A stretch of 64,000 bases of DNA from Franconibacter pulveris DSM 19144 (GTDB lineage Bacteria > Pseudomonadota > Gammaproteobacteria > Enterobacterales > Enterobacteriaceae). Position numbers and translations under genes: made by a program. Shown here one piece after another: positions 39,728-49,710 of the stretch. Each line of letters opens with the position of its first letter. Position 1 is the first letter of the stretch. The stretch is from contig KK211222.1 of the NCBI GenBank assembly GCA_000621185.1, positions 305,523 through 369,522 on the forward strand, written 5' to 3'. The notes beneath the pieces are model-generated. The model was not told the DNA's origin. It did no database searches and saw nothing but the letters and a program-made list of their open reading frames with translations.

Positions 39728-40534
39728 TTAACGGTCTTTACGCCAGGCGTCGGCGGTCAGCGCCTCGCCGAAATGGCTGGCGATAAGCCGTTTTGTCAGT
39801 TCATGCAGCGGCGACGCCAGCACATCCGCCGTCGCGCCGCGCTCCACGACTTCGCCCTGATGCATCACCATCACCTGGTCGCTGATATGCTTCATCATGC
39901 CGATATGCTGCGTGACGTAAATATAGGCGATGCCCTGCTTCTCCTGCAGCTCGAGCATCAGGTTAATCAATTGCGAGCGCATCGACATATCGAGCGAGGC
40001 GAGCGCCTCGTCCGCCACAATCACTTTCGGGCGCAGGATCAGCGCGCGCGCCAGCCCCAGGCGCTGTTTCTGGCCGGGCGCAAGCATGTGCGGATAGTAG
40101 CTTGCGTGATCTTCCAGCAGCCCAACCATGCGCAGGGTTTCAATGATGCGTTTTTTTCGCGCCTGCGGCTCCAGGTCGGTGTTCAGGCGCAGTGGGAAAT
40201 CAAGGATCTGCGAAATTCGCTGGCGCGGGTTAAGCGAGGTGGAGGGATCCTGGAAAATCATCCTGATGCGCTGGCTGCGAAAGGCGTAATCGCCAAAATG
40301 CAGCGGATGATCGTCAATCATCATATCGCCCGTGGTGGGCGCTATCATTCCGGCGAGCATTTTCGCAAGCGTCGATTTGCCCGAGCCGTTTTCGCCGATA
40401 ATCGCCAGCGTCTGCCTTTCGCGCAGGGTAAAACTGAGCGGCTTTACCGCCTCTATGGTCTGACGATGGAACCAGCCGGTACGGTAGCGGAAGGTTTTAC
40501 TGAGATTACGGATCTGTAAGAGGGTCTCGACCAT
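39728..40534 (-). CDS. sapF: Sap ABC transporter ATP-binding protein SapF
   Basis: This 268-residue ATPase of the dipeptide-transporter class has Walker A GENGSGKST, a signature region modified to LAPGQKQRLGLARAL, and Walker B VIVADEALASLD. In the Sap system it pairs with SapD. It is the last gene of the operon, one base after sapD, and is followed by a strong terminator. The degenerate signature (APGQ instead of SGGQ) agrees with what I recall of E. coli SapF. Confidence 0.96.
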   Translation of the reverse strand: MVETLLQIRNLSKTFRYRTGWFHRQTIEAVKPLSFTLRERQTLAIIGENGSGKSTLAKMLAGMIAPTTGDMMIDDHPLHFGDYAFRSQRIRMIFQDPSTSLNPRQRISQILDFPLRLNTDLEPQARKKRIIETLRMVGLLEDHASYYPHMLAPGQKQRLGLARALILRPKVIVADEALASLDMSMRSQLINLMLELQEKQGIAYIYVTQHIGMMKHISDQVMVMHQGEVVERGATADVLASPLHELTKRLIASHFGEALTADAWRKDR

Positions 40535-40535
40535 T

Positions 40536-41528
40536 TCACTCTTTCTCCATGTTCAGGGGGAAATGGCAGGCGAAATAGTGGCCGCGCGGGCCATCGAGCC
40601 GCGGCGTTTCGATGCATTTGCGCTGAGCGTACGGGCAGCGAGGACCCAGACGGCAGCCAATCGGTAAATGCTCAAGCAAGGGAATCGCGCCAGGCAGCGT
40701 ATTGAGGCGGCTTTTATGCGGCATCGGGCTGCCGAAGTCGGGGATAGCCCGGATAAGCGCCTGCGTATAAGGGTGATGCGGCATGGAAATTAAGTCTTCG
40801 CTCGGCGCGGTTTCCACCGTCTGCCCGCAGTAAAGCACATTGATGCGGTCCGCCCACTGGCTCAGCATCTGCAGGTCATGGCTGATAAGCAAAATCGTGG
40901 TGTTGTTGTTCTGATTAAGCCGGGTGAGCAAACGGAAAATTTGCGCCTGCGTCGTGGGCTCCATGGCGTTGGTCGGCTCATCGGCAATCAGCAGACGCGG
41001 CTGGTTCGCCAGCGCGATAGCTATCATCACCTTCTGGCATTCGCCCTCGGTCAATTCGTAAGGAAAACTGCGCATAGCGTCTTTGTGATCTTTTATCCCG
41101 ACGCGGTGCAAAAGCTCAATAGCGCGACGCTTGCGCCAGCCGAAACGTTGCCACCAGCGTCCTTTATAAGTCCAGGCGGGAATGTTTTGCATCAGTTGGC
41201 GACCTACGCGTTCTGAGGGATCAAGACACGACTGCGGCTCCTGAAAAATCATTGATACATTATGACCCACCAGGCGGCGGCGCTCGCGCGGCGACAGGCG
41301 CAGCAAGTCAATATCGGCAAAACGCATGCGGTCGGCTGTCACGCGCCAGGAGTCTTTCGTGACGCCGCAGATGGCTTTAGCGATAAGACTCTTCCCTGAC
41401 CCCGATTCGCCCACCAGCCCGCGGATTTCGCCTTCGGCAAGGCTCAGGCTGACGCGGTCTACCGCCTTAACCCAGCCTTCGGCCGTTTTGAGTTCAATCG
41501 TCAGATTACGGATATCAAGTAACGGCAT
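40536..41528 (-). CDS. sapD: Sap ABC transporter ATP-binding protein SapD
   Basis: This 330-residue ATPase has Walker [10 protein letters not shown] and Walker [15 protein letters not shown]. Its signature region is degenerate ([15 protein letters not shown]). A C-terminal oligopeptide-transporter extension with clustered cysteines ([14 protein letters not shown]) is present. In E. coli SapD also supports ATP-dependent potassium uptake by Trk. It shares one base with the sapC stop codon, so translation is probably coupled. It works with SapF to power the SapBC channel. Confidence 0.96.
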   Translation of the reverse strand: MPLLDIRNLTIELKTAEGWVKAVDRVSLSLAEGEIRGLVGESGSGKSLIAKAICGVTKDSWRVTADRMRFADIDLLRLSPRERRRLVGHNVSMIFQEPQSCLDPSERVGRQLMQNIPAWTYKGRWWQRFGWRKRRAIELLHRVGIKDHKDAMRSFPYELTEGECQKVMIAIALANQPRLLIADEPTNAMEPTTQAQIFRLLTRLNQNNNTTILLISHDLQMLSQWADRINVLYCGQTVETAPSEDLISMPHHPYTQALIRAIPDFGSPMPHKSRLNTLPGAIPLLEHLPIGCRLGPRCPYAQRKCIETPRLDGPRGHYFACHFPLNMEKE

Positions 41529-42418
41529 TATTCCACCCCCGCATTGATGGCGCGGCGGATGCCTTCGCCCAGCAGGTTAATCATCAGGACGCTTATCATA
41601 ATCGCCGCCCCTGGCAGCATGACGGTCCAGGGCGCAACGTAAATCAACTCCAGCGCATCGCCAAGCATCGCGCCCCATTCAGGCGAAGGCAGTTGGGCGC
41701 CCAGGTCGAGGAAGCCGAGTGCGGCGATATCAAGGATGGCCATTGAGAACGCGCGGGTGATTTCGGCAACCAGCACCGAGGCGGTATTCGGCAGCACAGC
41801 AAACCACAGAATATTAAAGGTGGTGGCGCCATCGAGACGCGCCGCCACAACATACTCTTTCTCCAGTTCGTCGTGCACCATGCCGTAGACCGAGCGAACG
41901 ATTCGCGGCAGCAGGGCAAGCCAGACGGCGAACATTGCGTGCGTCAGGTGCGGCCCGGCGAAAGCGACCACGATTATCGCCAGCAGCAGAGAGGGGATGG
42001 AAAGCAGCGTATCCAGAATATGGTTCATGACCGCCGAGCGCAGGCCGTGGGTCGCTCCGGCAAGCACACCGAGCGCCAGTCCGCATAAGGTGGCGGCGAG
42101 CGTCACGACAAACGCGCCGCCTACCGTGGGCGCCGCGCCGCTGAGCAGGCGACTCAGCACGTCGCGCCCCAGGTCGTCAGTGCCCAGGAAAAACGAAACC
42201 TCGCCATAGCGCGACCACGACGGCGGCAGCAGTTGATAGCCTAAAAATTGTTGATCAATCCCATAGGGAGCGAAAAGCGAACCAAACAGGCAGAGCAGCA
42301 CCAGCCCGGCGCAGCCGTAAAGGCCGACCATCGCCGCCGTGTCGCCGTAAAACTTGCGCCACACGGTGCGCAGCGCGCCGGGGGGGCGCTTTTCGCTATA
42401 AACATTATCGTAAGGCAT
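41528..42418 (-). CDS. sapC: Sap ABC transporter permease SapC
   Basis: This 296-residue inner-membrane permease of the DppC type has an N-terminal span followed by the BPD_transp_1 domain. The EAA-like loop is [27 protein letters not shown]. It forms the channel with SapB. Its start overlaps sapB by 14 bases and its stop overlaps sapD by one, which fits a single tightly packed operon. Confidence 0.96.
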   Translation of the reverse strand: MPYDNVYSEKRPPGALRTVWRKFYGDTAAMVGLYGCAGLVLLCLFGSLFAPYGIDQQFLGYQLLPPSWSRYGEVSFFLGTDDLGRDVLSRLLSGAAPTVGGAFVVTLAATLCGLALGVLAGATHGLRSAVMNHILDTLLSIPSLLLAIIVVAFAGPHLTHAMFAVWLALLPRIVRSVYGMVHDELEKEYVVAARLDGATTFNILWFAVLPNTASVLVAEITRAFSMAILDIAALGFLDLGAQLPSPEWGAMLGDALELIYVAPWTVMLPGAAIMISVLMINLLGEGIRRAINAGVE

Positions 42419-43370
42419 ACCAGTCCTTATGTTTCAGCGGATTAGCGAGCGCGCCGAGAAGATCGGAGAGCATATTAATCAAAATGACCAGTGAGCCTAT
42501 TACCATCACGCCCGCTGAAATAGCGGCATAGTCTTGCTGACGAATGGCGTTAACCAGCCACCGCCCGAGGCCTGGCCAGCTGAAGACCATTTCGGTAATC
42601 ATCGCCAGCGTCAGCATGGTGGAAAACTGCAGACCAAGGCGAGGGATCACCGGCGGCAGCGCGTTATGCAGCACGTGGCGGCGTAAAATGGTGAAACGAG
42701 AAAGCCCGCGCGTGGCGGCCGCTTTAATATAGTTTTGCTCAAATACCTCCATGGTGCTGATGCGCATCAGGCGCACCACCTCGGTGGTCGGCGCTACCGC
42801 AAGCGTAATCACGGGCAGCACCATATGGCGCAGCGCGCTGACCATCATTTCGTGCCGCCACGGCGAGTCGGAAAGCCAGGCGTCGATAAGCGCAAAGCCA
42901 GTGACGTTTTTCACTTCATAAAGAAGATCAAACCGTCCTGAAACCGGCAGCCAGCCAAGCGTCAACGAGAAAAAGAGCGTAAAGAGCAGCGCCAGCCAGA
43001 AAACCGGAATTGAAAAACCCAGCAAGGCCAGCGCGCTAATAAATTTATCCTGCCATTTGCCGCGCATGACGCCTGCCGCCATCCCCACCGGGATCCCCAC
43101 CAGCAGCGCCAGGCCGAACGCCAGCAGGCAAAGCTCCATTGTCGCCGGGAAAACTTCACGCAGCTGCGTAGTGATAAGCTGGCCGTTAATGCTTGAAACG
43201 CCAAAATCCCAGTGCACGACGCTTTGCAGCCAGAAAAGCCAGGCATTCCAGAATGAGGCTCCCTGCAACGGGGCGTGCGGCGTGAAATAGCTCAGGCAAA
43301 ATCCCACCTGGGTAAGAAAAAACAGGGTCACCAGAAGCAGCACAAGACGCCGAATGGTGTAAATAATCAT
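42405..43370 (-). CDS. sapB: Sap ABC transporter permease SapB
   Basis: This 321-residue DppB-type permease has about six spans and an EAA loop around [27 protein letters not shown]. With SapC it forms the membrane pore. In Salmonella and Haemophilus the Sap system protects against cationic antimicrobial peptides. In E. coli the SapBCDF part has been reported to export putrescine. Its start overlaps the sapA stop by four bases. Confidence 0.96.
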   Translation of the reverse strand: MIIYTIRRLVLLLVTLFFLTQVGFCLSYFTPHAPLQGASFWNAWLFWLQSVVHWDFGVSSINGQLITTQLREVFPATMELCLLAFGLALLVGIPVGMAAGVMRGKWQDKFISALALLGFSIPVFWLALLFTLFFSLTLGWLPVSGRFDLLYEVKNVTGFALIDAWLSDSPWRHEMMVSALRHMVLPVITLAVAPTTEVVRLMRISTMEVFEQNYIKAAATRGLSRFTILRRHVLHNALPPVIPRLGLQFSTMLTLAMITEMVFSWPGLGRWLVNAIRQQDYAAISAGVMVIGSLVILINMLSDLLGALANPLKHKDWYALR

Positions 43371-45004
43371 GGTTTTTTTACCTCCGCGTTATCGCGGGAT
43401 ACGCCAGCGAAAGAGGCATTGCCAAAGGGGCTCAGCACCAGGCCTTTCATATCGTAACGGTAAGCCTGCAAACGAAGAGACGAGGCCAGCGGCAGTACCG
43501 GCAACTGGTCGGCCAGCATATGCTGCGCGGCGGTATAGGCCTCTATCCTGGAAGCCAACTGCTGCGAAGCCAGCGCTTTTTGCAGTAAGTTGTCAAACGG
43601 GCGGTTGCACCAGTGGGCATAGTTAGTTTGCGAATGAATCGCCGCACAGCTAAGCAGCGGGCGGAAAATACTGTCCGGGTCGTTGCTGTCGGTGGTCCAG
43701 CCGGCAAGCGTTAAGTCATGCGTCATATCCATCAGCCGCGCCTCCTGGAAGCGGCCTTCCACCGGCACGATTTTCACTTCGACGCCAACCTGCGCCATAT
43801 CCGCCTGGATCAGTTCAGCGGTTTTGAGCGGGCTTGGGTTCCATGCTTGGGAGCTGGTCGGCACCCACAGCTGCAGCGTCAGGTCATGAATGCCCAGTTC
43901 GCGCAGCTTTTCCCGCGCGCGACGCGGATTGTACTCGGTCACTTTTGACTCATTGTCATAAGCCCAGGAGGCGCGCGGCAGAATAGAGGAAGCGGTTTCC
44001 GCGGTACCGTAGTAAATAGACTGCATCAAACGTTGGTTGTTGATGGCGAGCGCCAGCGCATGCCGTACTTCCGGGTTGTCCAGCGGCGGTTTGCTGGTGT
44101 TGAACGCCAGATAAGCGATATTCATGCCGGGACGCAGGTTCAGGCGCAGGCGCGGGTCGTCACGCAGAATGGTGAGCTGGCTGGCGGCGGGCCAGGCAAG
44201 CACGTCGCATTCGCCAGTCAGCAGTTTGGAAAGACGCCCGGTGCCGCCGGAGCCTAAATCCACCACCACCTGCGGCATCAGCGGCTGGCCGCGCCAGTAG
44301 CCATCATGACGAACCAGCCGGATATACTGCCCGGCTCTGTATTCGCTCAGTTTAAAGGGGCCGGTGCCGACCGGCTCGCGGTCAAACTGCTCTTGTTTGT
44401 CGCTCGCGGTGAGTTTATCGGCGTATTCCGCGGACATGACCGAAGCGTAATGGGTCGCAAGATGCCACAGGAAAGAGGCATCCGGTTTCGCCAGGCGAAA
44501 CTCTACCGTGCGGTTATCCAGTTTACGCACGCTTTGCACGCTTTCGGCAAACTGCAGGCTATCGAAATAGGGATAACTCGCGCCGTTAACCGCATGCCAG
44601 GGATGATTGCGGTTAAAGATGCGCTGGAAGCTGAATACCACATCATCCGCATTCAGCGGGCGGGTAGGGGTAAACCAGGCCGTAGACTGAAAGTGAACAT
44701 TGTTACGCAGGCGGAACCGGTACGTCGCGCCGTTATCCAGCACTTCCCAGCTTTCCGCCAGTTCAGGCACCAGACGATAAGTATAAGGATCCACATCCAG
44801 TAAACGGTCATAAAGCTGGGCGGCGAGCGTATCGACAATAAGTCCGCTGCCCGCTTTCTGGGGAGTAAACGTATTGACCTGGCCGTTAACACAATAAACA
44901 AACCCGCTTTGACGAATATCGGCGGGCTGTTCAGCGGACGCAGCCAGCGTCTGGCCGCTCAGCAAGCCAAGCGTCAAAAGCAAGGGGGGTAAAATTGCAC
45001 GCAT
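43367..45004 (-). CDS. sapA: Periplasmic peptide-binding protein SapA
   Basis: This 545-residue SBP_bac_5 family protein has a Sec signal peptide ([17 protein letters not shown], cleavage probably after LA near residue 21). Its body follows E. coli SapA from [14 protein letters not shown] to the C-terminus. SapA binds antimicrobial peptides or heme in pathogens and delivers them to SapBCDF. It is the first gene of the operon and lies 87 bases after pspF on the same strand, so some read-through from pspF is possible. Confidence 0.96.
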   Translation of the reverse strand: MRAILPPLLLTLGLLSGQTLAASAEQPADIRQSGFVYCVNGQVNTFTPQKAGSGLIVDTLAAQLYDRLLDVDPYTYRLVPELAESWEVLDNGATYRFRLRNNVHFQSTAWFTPTRPLNADDVVFSFQRIFNRNHPWHAVNGASYPYFDSLQFAESVQSVRKLDNRTVEFRLAKPDASFLWHLATHYASVMSAEYADKLTASDKQEQFDREPVGTGPFKLSEYRAGQYIRLVRHDGYWRGQPLMPQVVVDLGSGGTGRLSKLLTGECDVLAWPAASQLTILRDDPRLRLNLRPGMNIAYLAFNTSKPPLDNPEVRHALALAINNQRLMQSIYYGTAETASSILPRASWAYDNESKVTEYNPRRAREKLRELGIHDLTLQLWVPTSSQAWNPSPLKTAELIQADMAQVGVEVKIVPVEGRFQEARLMDMTHDLTLAGWTTDSNDPDSIFRPLLSCAAIHSQTNYAHWCNRPFDNLLQKALASQQLASRIEAYTAAQHMLADQLPVLPLASSLRLQAYRYDMKGLVLSPFGNASFAGVSRDNAEVKKP

Positions 45005-45091
45005 ATATTTTTAGGTTATGAAGGCTCTAGCCAAAGTGTATCGCACCTGACATAGCTTCGTAAAAAAAGTCTGACTGCGTAAGCGCGCCGC

Positions 45092-46069
45092 TCAGGCCGT
45101 CTGGTGTTTTTTCATCAGCGCCCGCAACTGATGGTAGGTCAAGCCGAGCAAGTCGGCGGCCCGTTTCTGGTTATATTTCGCCTGAGCAAGGCTCGCTTCC
45201 AGCAGCGTCTTCTCCTGGTCGTGCTGCCACTGGCGCAGATCCAGCGGCAGCGCGGGCGCACCAGGAGAGTGTGTGGGCTCCGGGGCCGGCGCCCGGGTGC
45301 GATTGAACGGGTCAAGAATAATATTATCCACCGGCTCTTCGCTGCTGCCGTGGCGGTATACCGACCGCTCCACCACATTTTTCAGCTCGCGAATATTGCC
45401 AGGCCAGGCATAGCCCAGCAGCGTATCTTGCGCATCGGGGCTAAAACCGGGGAAGAGCGGCAACCCAAGCTCGCGACACATCTGAATGGCGAATTGCTCC
45501 GCCAGCAGCATGATATCGCTGCGCCGCTCGCGCAGGGGAGGGAGTTGGACGACGTCGAAGGCGAGCCTGTCGAGCAGGTCGGCGCGGAATTTATCTTGCG
45601 CCACCAGGGCGGGCAGGTCTGCATTGGTGGCGCAAACCAGGCGCACATTCACCTGCAGCGGCTGGCTGCCGCCCACGCGCTCCAGTTCGCCATATTCAAT
45701 CACGCGCAACAGCTTTTCCTGCACCAGCATCGGCGCGGTGGCCAGCTCGTCAAGAAATAGCGTGCCGCCATCGGCGCGCTCAAAACGCCCCGGGTGGCGT
45801 TTCTGCGCGCCCGTAAACGCGCCCGCCTCGTGGCCGAACAGCTCTGAATCAAGCAGATTTTCATTAAGCGCGGCGCAATTAAGCGAAATAAGCGGCCCCT
45901 GCCAGCGGCGGGAGAGGTAGTGCAGACGGTTAGCGATAAGTTCCTTGCCCGTGCCGCGTTCACCGATGATCAACACCGGTTTATCAAGCGGCGCCAGCTG
46001 TGAAACCTGCTCCAGCACCTCAAGAAAACTGTTCGCCTCGCCAATCAGATTATCTTTGTATTCAGCCAT
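45092..46069 (-). CDS. pspF: Sigma-54 activator of the phage-shock response
   Basis: The start at 46069 (MAEYKDNLIGEANSFLEV) gives 325 residues. PspF lacks a receiver domain: it begins directly with the AAA+ domain, with Walker A GERGTGKE, the sigma-54 contact loop GAFTGA, and Walker B GGTLFLDEL. It ends with a Fis-type helix-turn-helix (NQKRAADLLGLTYHQLRALM). PspA binds and inhibits it until membrane stress releases it. It is divergent from pspA, with enhancer and promoter sites in the gap. Confidence 0.97.
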   Translation of the reverse strand: MAEYKDNLIGEANSFLEVLEQVSQLAPLDKPVLIIGERGTGKELIANRLHYLSRRWQGPLISLNCAALNENLLDSELFGHEAGAFTGAQKRHPGRFERADGGTLFLDELATAPMLVQEKLLRVIEYGELERVGGSQPLQVNVRLVCATNADLPALVAQDKFRADLLDRLAFDVVQLPPLRERRSDIMLLAEQFAIQMCRELGLPLFPGFSPDAQDTLLGYAWPGNIRELKNVVERSVYRHGSSEEPVDNIILDPFNRTRAPAPEPTHSPGAPALPLDLRQWQHDQEKTLLEASLAQAKYNQKRAADLLGLTYHQLRALMKKHQTA

Positions 46070-46086
46070 GATGAATTTCACCATTT

Positions 46087-46104
46087 GTTGGTGGATATCA
46101 CCAC
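46087..46104. promoter_or_regulatory. Candidate PspF enhancer (UAS)
   Basis: A dyad around TTGGTGGATATCACCAC lies about 65-80 bases upstream of the -24 element. In E. coli the PspF binding sites lie at this distance, overlapping the pspF promoter. The assignment rests on position and dyad symmetry. Confidence 0.5.
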
Positions 46105-46149
46105 TGTAGCCTGGTTTGCCGCAGCGGTAAAATTATCCATAACAAACAA

Positions 46150-46162
46150 AATCAAATGGTTG
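46150..46162 (+). promoter_or_regulatory. IHF site of the psp promoter
   Basis: AATCAAATGGTTG is a full match to the IHF core consensus WATCAANNNNTTR. It lies between the PspF site and the -24/-12 promoter, where DNA bending is needed. Confidence 0.72.
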
Positions 46163-46167
46163 CGAAA

Positions 46168-46184
46168 CTGGCATGCTAATTGAA
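46168..46184 (+). promoter_or_regulatory. Sigma-54 promoter of pspABCD
   Basis: CTGGCATGCTAATTGAA matches the -24/-12 pattern (TGGCA, five to six bases, TTGA/C) and sits about 60 bases before the pspA start. Confidence 0.8.
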
Positions 46185-46245
46185 TTAAACAAGCAAGCAG
46201 GGCGACCGACGCCTCAATGCCTGAATAATGAAAGAGGATTATGTT

Positions 46246-46914
46246 ATGGGTATTTTTTCTCGTTTTGCCGACATCGTGAACGCCAACATCAACTCGCTGC
46301 TGGAGAAAGCGGAAGATCCGCAAAAGCTGGTGCGCCTGATGATTCAGGAAATGGAAGATACGCTGGTTGAGGTGCGCTCCACTTCCGCTCGCGCGCTGGC
46401 GGAAAAGAAACAGCTGGCTCGTCGCATTGAGCAAGCTACCGCGCAGCAGAACGAATGGCAGGAAAAAGCCGAGCTGGCGCTGCGTAAGGATAAAGACGAT
46501 CTGGCGCGCGCCGCCCTTATCGAAAAACAGAAGCTGACTGACCTTATCGCCGTACTGGAAGAGGAAGTCACTCTGGTTGACGAAACCCTGGAGCGCATGA
46601 AGAAAGAGATAGGCGAGCTTGAGAATAAACTGAGCGAAACCCGCGCGCGCCAGCAGGCGTTGACGCTGCGCCATCAGGCAGCCTCATCTTCCCGCGACGT
46701 CCGCCGTCAGCTGGATACCGGTAAAATTGATGAAGCCATGGCGCGTTTTGAATCTTTCGAGCGCCGTATCGACCAGATGGAAGCGGAAGCGGAAAGCCAC
46801 CGCTTTGGTAAACAGAAATCGCTCGACCAGCAGTTCTCTGACCTGAAAGCGGACGATGAAATCAGCGCGCAGCTGGCGGCGCTTAAAGCCAGAGTCCAGC
46901 GCGACGAGCAGTAA
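46246..46914 (+). CDS. pspA: Phage-shock protein A
   Basis: The start at 46246 ([19 protein letters not shown]) follows AAAGAGGATT and gives 222 residues. An N-terminal amphipathic helix is followed by a long coiled coil (about 25-190), the IM30/ESCRT-III fold. PspA inhibits PspF in unstressed cells and coats damaged inner membrane to maintain the proton gradient. It is the first gene of pspABCD, and a hairpin separates it from pspB, which would help keep PspA the most abundant product. Confidence 0.98.
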   Translation: MGIFSRFADIVNANINSLLEKAEDPQKLVRLMIQEMEDTLVEVRSTSARALAEKKQLARRIEQATAQQNEWQEKAELALRKDKDDLARAALIEKQKLTDLIAVLEEEVTLVDETLERMKKEIGELENKLSETRARQQALTLRHQAASSSRDVRRQLDTGKIDEAMARFESFERRIDQMEAEAESHRFGKQKSLDQQFSDLKADDEISAQLAALKARVQRDEQ

Positions 46915-46928
46915 AATAACAAAAAGGG

Positions 46929-46950
46929 CCGCGGCAGTGAGCTGCCGCGG
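46929..46950 (+). other. Intercistronic hairpin pspA-pspB
   Basis: A perfect nine-base-pair stem CCGCGGCAG / CTGCCGCGG with loop TGAG lies 14 bases after the pspA stop and has no T run after it. It probably blocks 3' exonucleases and so protects the pspA part of the mRNA. Confidence 0.7.
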
Positions 46951-46973
46951 CGACTCACCTGTAAGGAGTACAC

Positions 46974-47195
46974 ATGAGCGCACTTTTTCTCGCCATTCCG
47001 CTGACTATTTTCGTCTTGTTCGTGGCCCCTGTCTGGCTGTGGCTGCACTACAGCAACCGCTCTACAGGGAATCTGAACGCTAACGAACGTCAGCGGCTGG
47101 TACAGTTAACGGAAGAGTCCCGCCGGATGCGTGAGCGTATCCAGGCGCTGGAACAGATCCTGGACGCCGAAAACCCCAACTGGAGAAACAGCTAA
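46974..47195 (+). CDS. pspB: Phage-shock protein B
   Basis: This 73-residue inner-membrane protein has one N-terminal span (ALFLAIPLTIFVLFVAPVWLW) and a cytoplasmic helical tail with leucine-zipper-like spacing. It follows GTAAGGAG. With PspC it senses membrane stress and recruits PspA away from PspF. Its stop codon overlaps the pspC start by one base (TAATG). Confidence 0.96.
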   Translation: MSALFLAIPLTIFVLFVAPVWLWLHYSNRSTGNLNANERQRLVQLTEESRRMRERIQALEQILDAENPNWRNS

Positions 47196-47554
47196 TGACG
47201 AGTGCATTTAACGGCCGCAAGCTCTGGCGCATTCCGCAGCAGGGCATGCTTAAGGGAGTCTGCGCCGGGCTTGCCCACTATCTTAATGTGCCGGTTAAGC
47301 TGGTGCGGTTGATTGTTGTGCTGTCGCTCTTTTTCGGGCTCGCGTTTTTTACGGTAGTGGCTTACATCATCATGACTTTCGCGCTGGATCCGATGCCAGC
47401 CGACGCGATGGATAACGAGGCTCAGGCCACCAGCAGCGAACTGCTTGACGCCGTGGACGCCGAATTGGCGGCGGGGGAGAAGCGGCTGCGGGAGATGGAA
47501 CGCTACGTCACCTCCGACGCCTTTACCCTGCGCGGAAGGTTCCGTCAGCTATAG
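47195..47554 (+). CDS. pspC: Phage-shock protein C
   Basis: This 119-residue protein has an N-terminal PspC domain ([22 protein letters not shown]), one strong membrane span (about 40-65) and a leucine-zipper-like C-terminus. It works with PspB as the stress sensor and protects against secretin mislocalisation. Its start overlaps the end of pspB. Confidence 0.97.
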   Translation: MTSAFNGRKLWRIPQQGMLKGVCAGLAHYLNVPVKLVRLIVVLSLFFGLAFFTVVAYIIMTFALDPMPADAMDNEAQATSSELLDAVDAELAAGEKRLREMERYVTSDAFTLRGRFRQL

Positions 47555-47585
47555 TATTAACACAAGGGTTATACGAGGAGGGCCG

Positions 47586-47828
47586 ATGAACGAAACATCC
47601 CGTTGGCAAAGACTTTCGCGCTCGGCGAAGCCGGGGCTGAAGCTCGCCACTAAACTTGTAGCGCTTACGGCGCTGCGCTACGGCCCGGCAGGCATTGCAG
47701 GCTGGGCGGTAAAATCGGTTGCCCGCCGTCCCGCTAAAATGTTGCTTGCATTTGCTCTGGAGCCGCTGCTGCGGCGTGCGGCAAATAAAATTTCTTCGCG
47801 CTACGTTGATAAACCCCGCCGCAAATAG
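47586..47828 (+). CDS. pspD: Phage-shock protein D
   Basis: The ATG at 47586 follows GAGGAGGGCC and gives 80 residues, slightly longer than the 73-residue E. coli protein. The core [23 protein letters not shown] is the PspD signature. It is a small basic inner-membrane peripheral protein whose role is poorly known. Its stop codon lies inside the loop of the operon terminator. Confidence 0.93.
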   Translation: MNETSRWQRLSRSAKPGLKLATKLVALTALRYGPAGIAGWAVKSVARRPAKMLLAFALEPLLRRAANKISSRYVDKPRRK

Positions 47829-47841
47829 CGGCGGTTTTTTT
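47816..47841 (+). terminator. psp operon terminator
   Basis: The stem CCGCCGC / GCGGCGG with loop AAATA is followed by seven T. It overlaps the pspD stop codon. Confidence 0.9.
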
Positions 47842-47864
47842 GCGTCAATTATTTCTTGCCTGCG

Positions 47865-47886
47865 ATACGCCAGTAATTTGGCGTAT
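47865..47886. repeat. Inverted repeat upstream of the ycj operon
   Basis: ATACGCCA and TGGCGTAT form a perfect eight-base dyad with a six-base spacer. It lies after the psp terminator and about 65 bases before the ycjM -35 candidate. It may be a regulator site; it has no T run and is not a terminator. Confidence 0.55.
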
Positions 47887-47951
47887 TTCACATTTATCAC
47901 CTTTTTCTTTTTTTATTTAGGTCTTATTCCGAAAATGCGGCGGAAGGCGTG

Positions 47952-47980
47952 TTGACAGCTAATAAGGCCGGGAGTAGGCT
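47952..47980 (+). promoter_or_regulatory. Candidate sigma-70 promoter of ycjM-V
   Basis: A perfect TTGACA (47952-47957) is followed after 17 bases by TAGGCT, a moderate -10. A start near 47987 would leave a leader of about 30 bases before ycjM. Confidence 0.5.
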
Positions 47981-48015
47981 CACTTTCCGTGGGACCGCTA
48001 CCATGGAAAAGAAAA

Positions 48016-49698
48016 ATGGATGCCATAAAAAACTCTCTCGCCGCGATATACGGTGAAAAATTTAAAGAAGAAAACTACCTACGCTTATCAGAAAATATGA
48101 ATAACGCCCGCCGGGAAATCAACGTTTCTCGTAAAAGAGGGTGGGATGAAAGCGATGTGGTATTGATTACGTATGCCGACCAGTTTAGTTCTCCGGGCGA
48201 AAGTCGACTCGCTACTTTTAAACGTTTTTTTGATAATTATTTACGCTCGACTTTCTCGCATGTGCACCTTCTGCCTTTTTATCCCTGGTCTTCGGACGAC
48301 GGTTTTTCGGTTATTGACTATCACCAGGTTGACCCGATTAATGGCGACTGGGATGACGTAGCACGCCTGGGAGAAAGCGCCCGCCTGATGTTTGATTTTG
48401 TCTGCAACCATATGTCGGCGAAAAGCGAATGGTTTCGCAATTATCTGCACCAAAAGCCAGGCTATGAAGATTTTTTTATTGCGGTGGACCCGTCGACCGA
48501 TCTTTCCGCCGTCACGCGCCCGCGCGCGCTCCCTTTGTTGACGCCTTTTACGCTTGCCGACGGCCAGGTCAGACACCTCTGGACAACCTTCAGCGACGAT
48601 CAGATAGACCTTAATTTCGCGAGTCCAGAAGTGCTGCTGGCGATGGTAGACGTGCTGCTGCACTACCTCAAAGAGGGCGCGCAGTATGTCCGGCTCGACG
48701 CGGTGGGTTTTATGTGGAAGACGCCAGGCACCTGTTGCATTCACCTTGAGAAAACGCATCTGCTGGTGAAACTCTTTCGCGCTATTGTGGACTATGTTGC
48801 GCCTGGTACGGTCATCATCACCGAAACAAACGTCCCGCATAAAGACAATATTTCCTACCTGGGCAACGGGCATGACGAAGCGCAGATGGTTTATCAATTC
48901 CCGCTGCCGCCGCTGGTGCTGCATGCTATTCACACGCGTAGCGCCCGCACGCTCTGCGACTGGGCCAACAGCCTTGATGCCAGCGGCGGCGACACGACCT
49001 GGTTTAATTTTCTTGCTTCCCACGACGGCATCGGGCTCAATCCGCTGCGCGGCATTCTGCCCGAGGCGGAAATCCTGGCGCTGGTGGAAGACCTGCAGGC
49101 CGAGGGCGCGCGGGTTAACTGGAAAAATAACCCGGACGGCAGCCGCAGCCCTTATGAAGTGAACGTCACGTATATGGATGCGCTTAACACCCGCGGCTGT
49201 AGCGACTCAACAAGGCTGTCCCGTTTTCTTCTGGCTCACGCTATTTTGCTGAGCTTCCCGGGCGTGCCGGCGGTTTATATTCAAAGCATTCTGGGCTCGC
49301 GCAATGACGAAGAGGGCGTGAAGCGACTGGGTTATAATCGCGCGATTAACCGTCAAAAATATACTGAGGCTGAAATAGCGCAAGCGCTAAACAGCAGTGG
49401 CAATTTACGTCATGAAACCTGGCGGCAATTAAGCCATTTAATTAATGTTCGTCGTAATCATGCCGCTTTTCATCCGGACAGTGAATTTCGCGCGGAATTA
49501 CTCAGTGAGCAGCTTTTCGTTATTGTTCGCCGTGCCTTAAATGGTGAAGAGATTAAGGCGATATTTAATCTGGGAAATACGGCGCAGACGGTGTTATTAA
49601 CGGAGGGCTGGCGTCGTGAATTAATAAGTGATGCCGTAATTAACGCGCCGGAAATTACCCTCAACCCCTGGCAGGCAATGTGGCTTAGCAAAGCATAA
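48016..49698 (+). CDS. ycjM: Glucosylglycerate phosphorylase (GH13_18)
   Basis: The start at 48016 (MDAIKNSLAAIYGEKF) gives 560 residues and best matches the E. coli protein; a GTG 27 bases upstream is less likely. The GH13 catalytic pair is visible: nucleophile D228 in VRLDAVGFMWK and acid/base E270 in IITETNVPHKDN. It belongs to the sucrose-phosphorylase-like subfamily. The E. coli enzyme splits 2-O-alpha-glucosylglycerate with phosphate to alpha-glucose 1-phosphate and glycerate. It heads the ycjM-V operon and is followed by ycjN after 12 bases. Confidence 0.94.
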   Translation: MDAIKNSLAAIYGEKFKEENYLRLSENMNNARREINVSRKRGWDESDVVLITYADQFSSPGESRLATFKRFFDNYLRSTFSHVHLLPFYPWSSDDGFSVIDYHQVDPINGDWDDVARLGESARLMFDFVCNHMSAKSEWFRNYLHQKPGYEDFFIAVDPSTDLSAVTRPRALPLLTPFTLADGQVRHLWTTFSDDQIDLNFASPEVLLAMVDVLLHYLKEGAQYVRLDAVGFMWKTPGTCCIHLEKTHLLVKLFRAIVDYVAPGTVIITETNVPHKDNISYLGNGHDEAQMVYQFPLPPLVLHAIHTRSARTLCDWANSLDASGGDTTWFNFLASHDGIGLNPLRGILPEAEILALVEDLQAEGARVNWKNNPDGSRSPYEVNVTYMDALNTRGCSDSTRLSRFLLAHAILLSFPGVPAVYIQSILGSRNDEEGVKRLGYNRAINRQKYTEAEIAQALNSSGNLRHETWRQLSHLINVRRNHAAFHPDSEFRAELLSEQLFVIVRRALNGEEIKAIFNLGNTAQTVLLTEGWRRELISDAVINAPEITLNPWQAMWLSKA

Positions 49699-49710
49699 AA
49701 GGAACGCATT

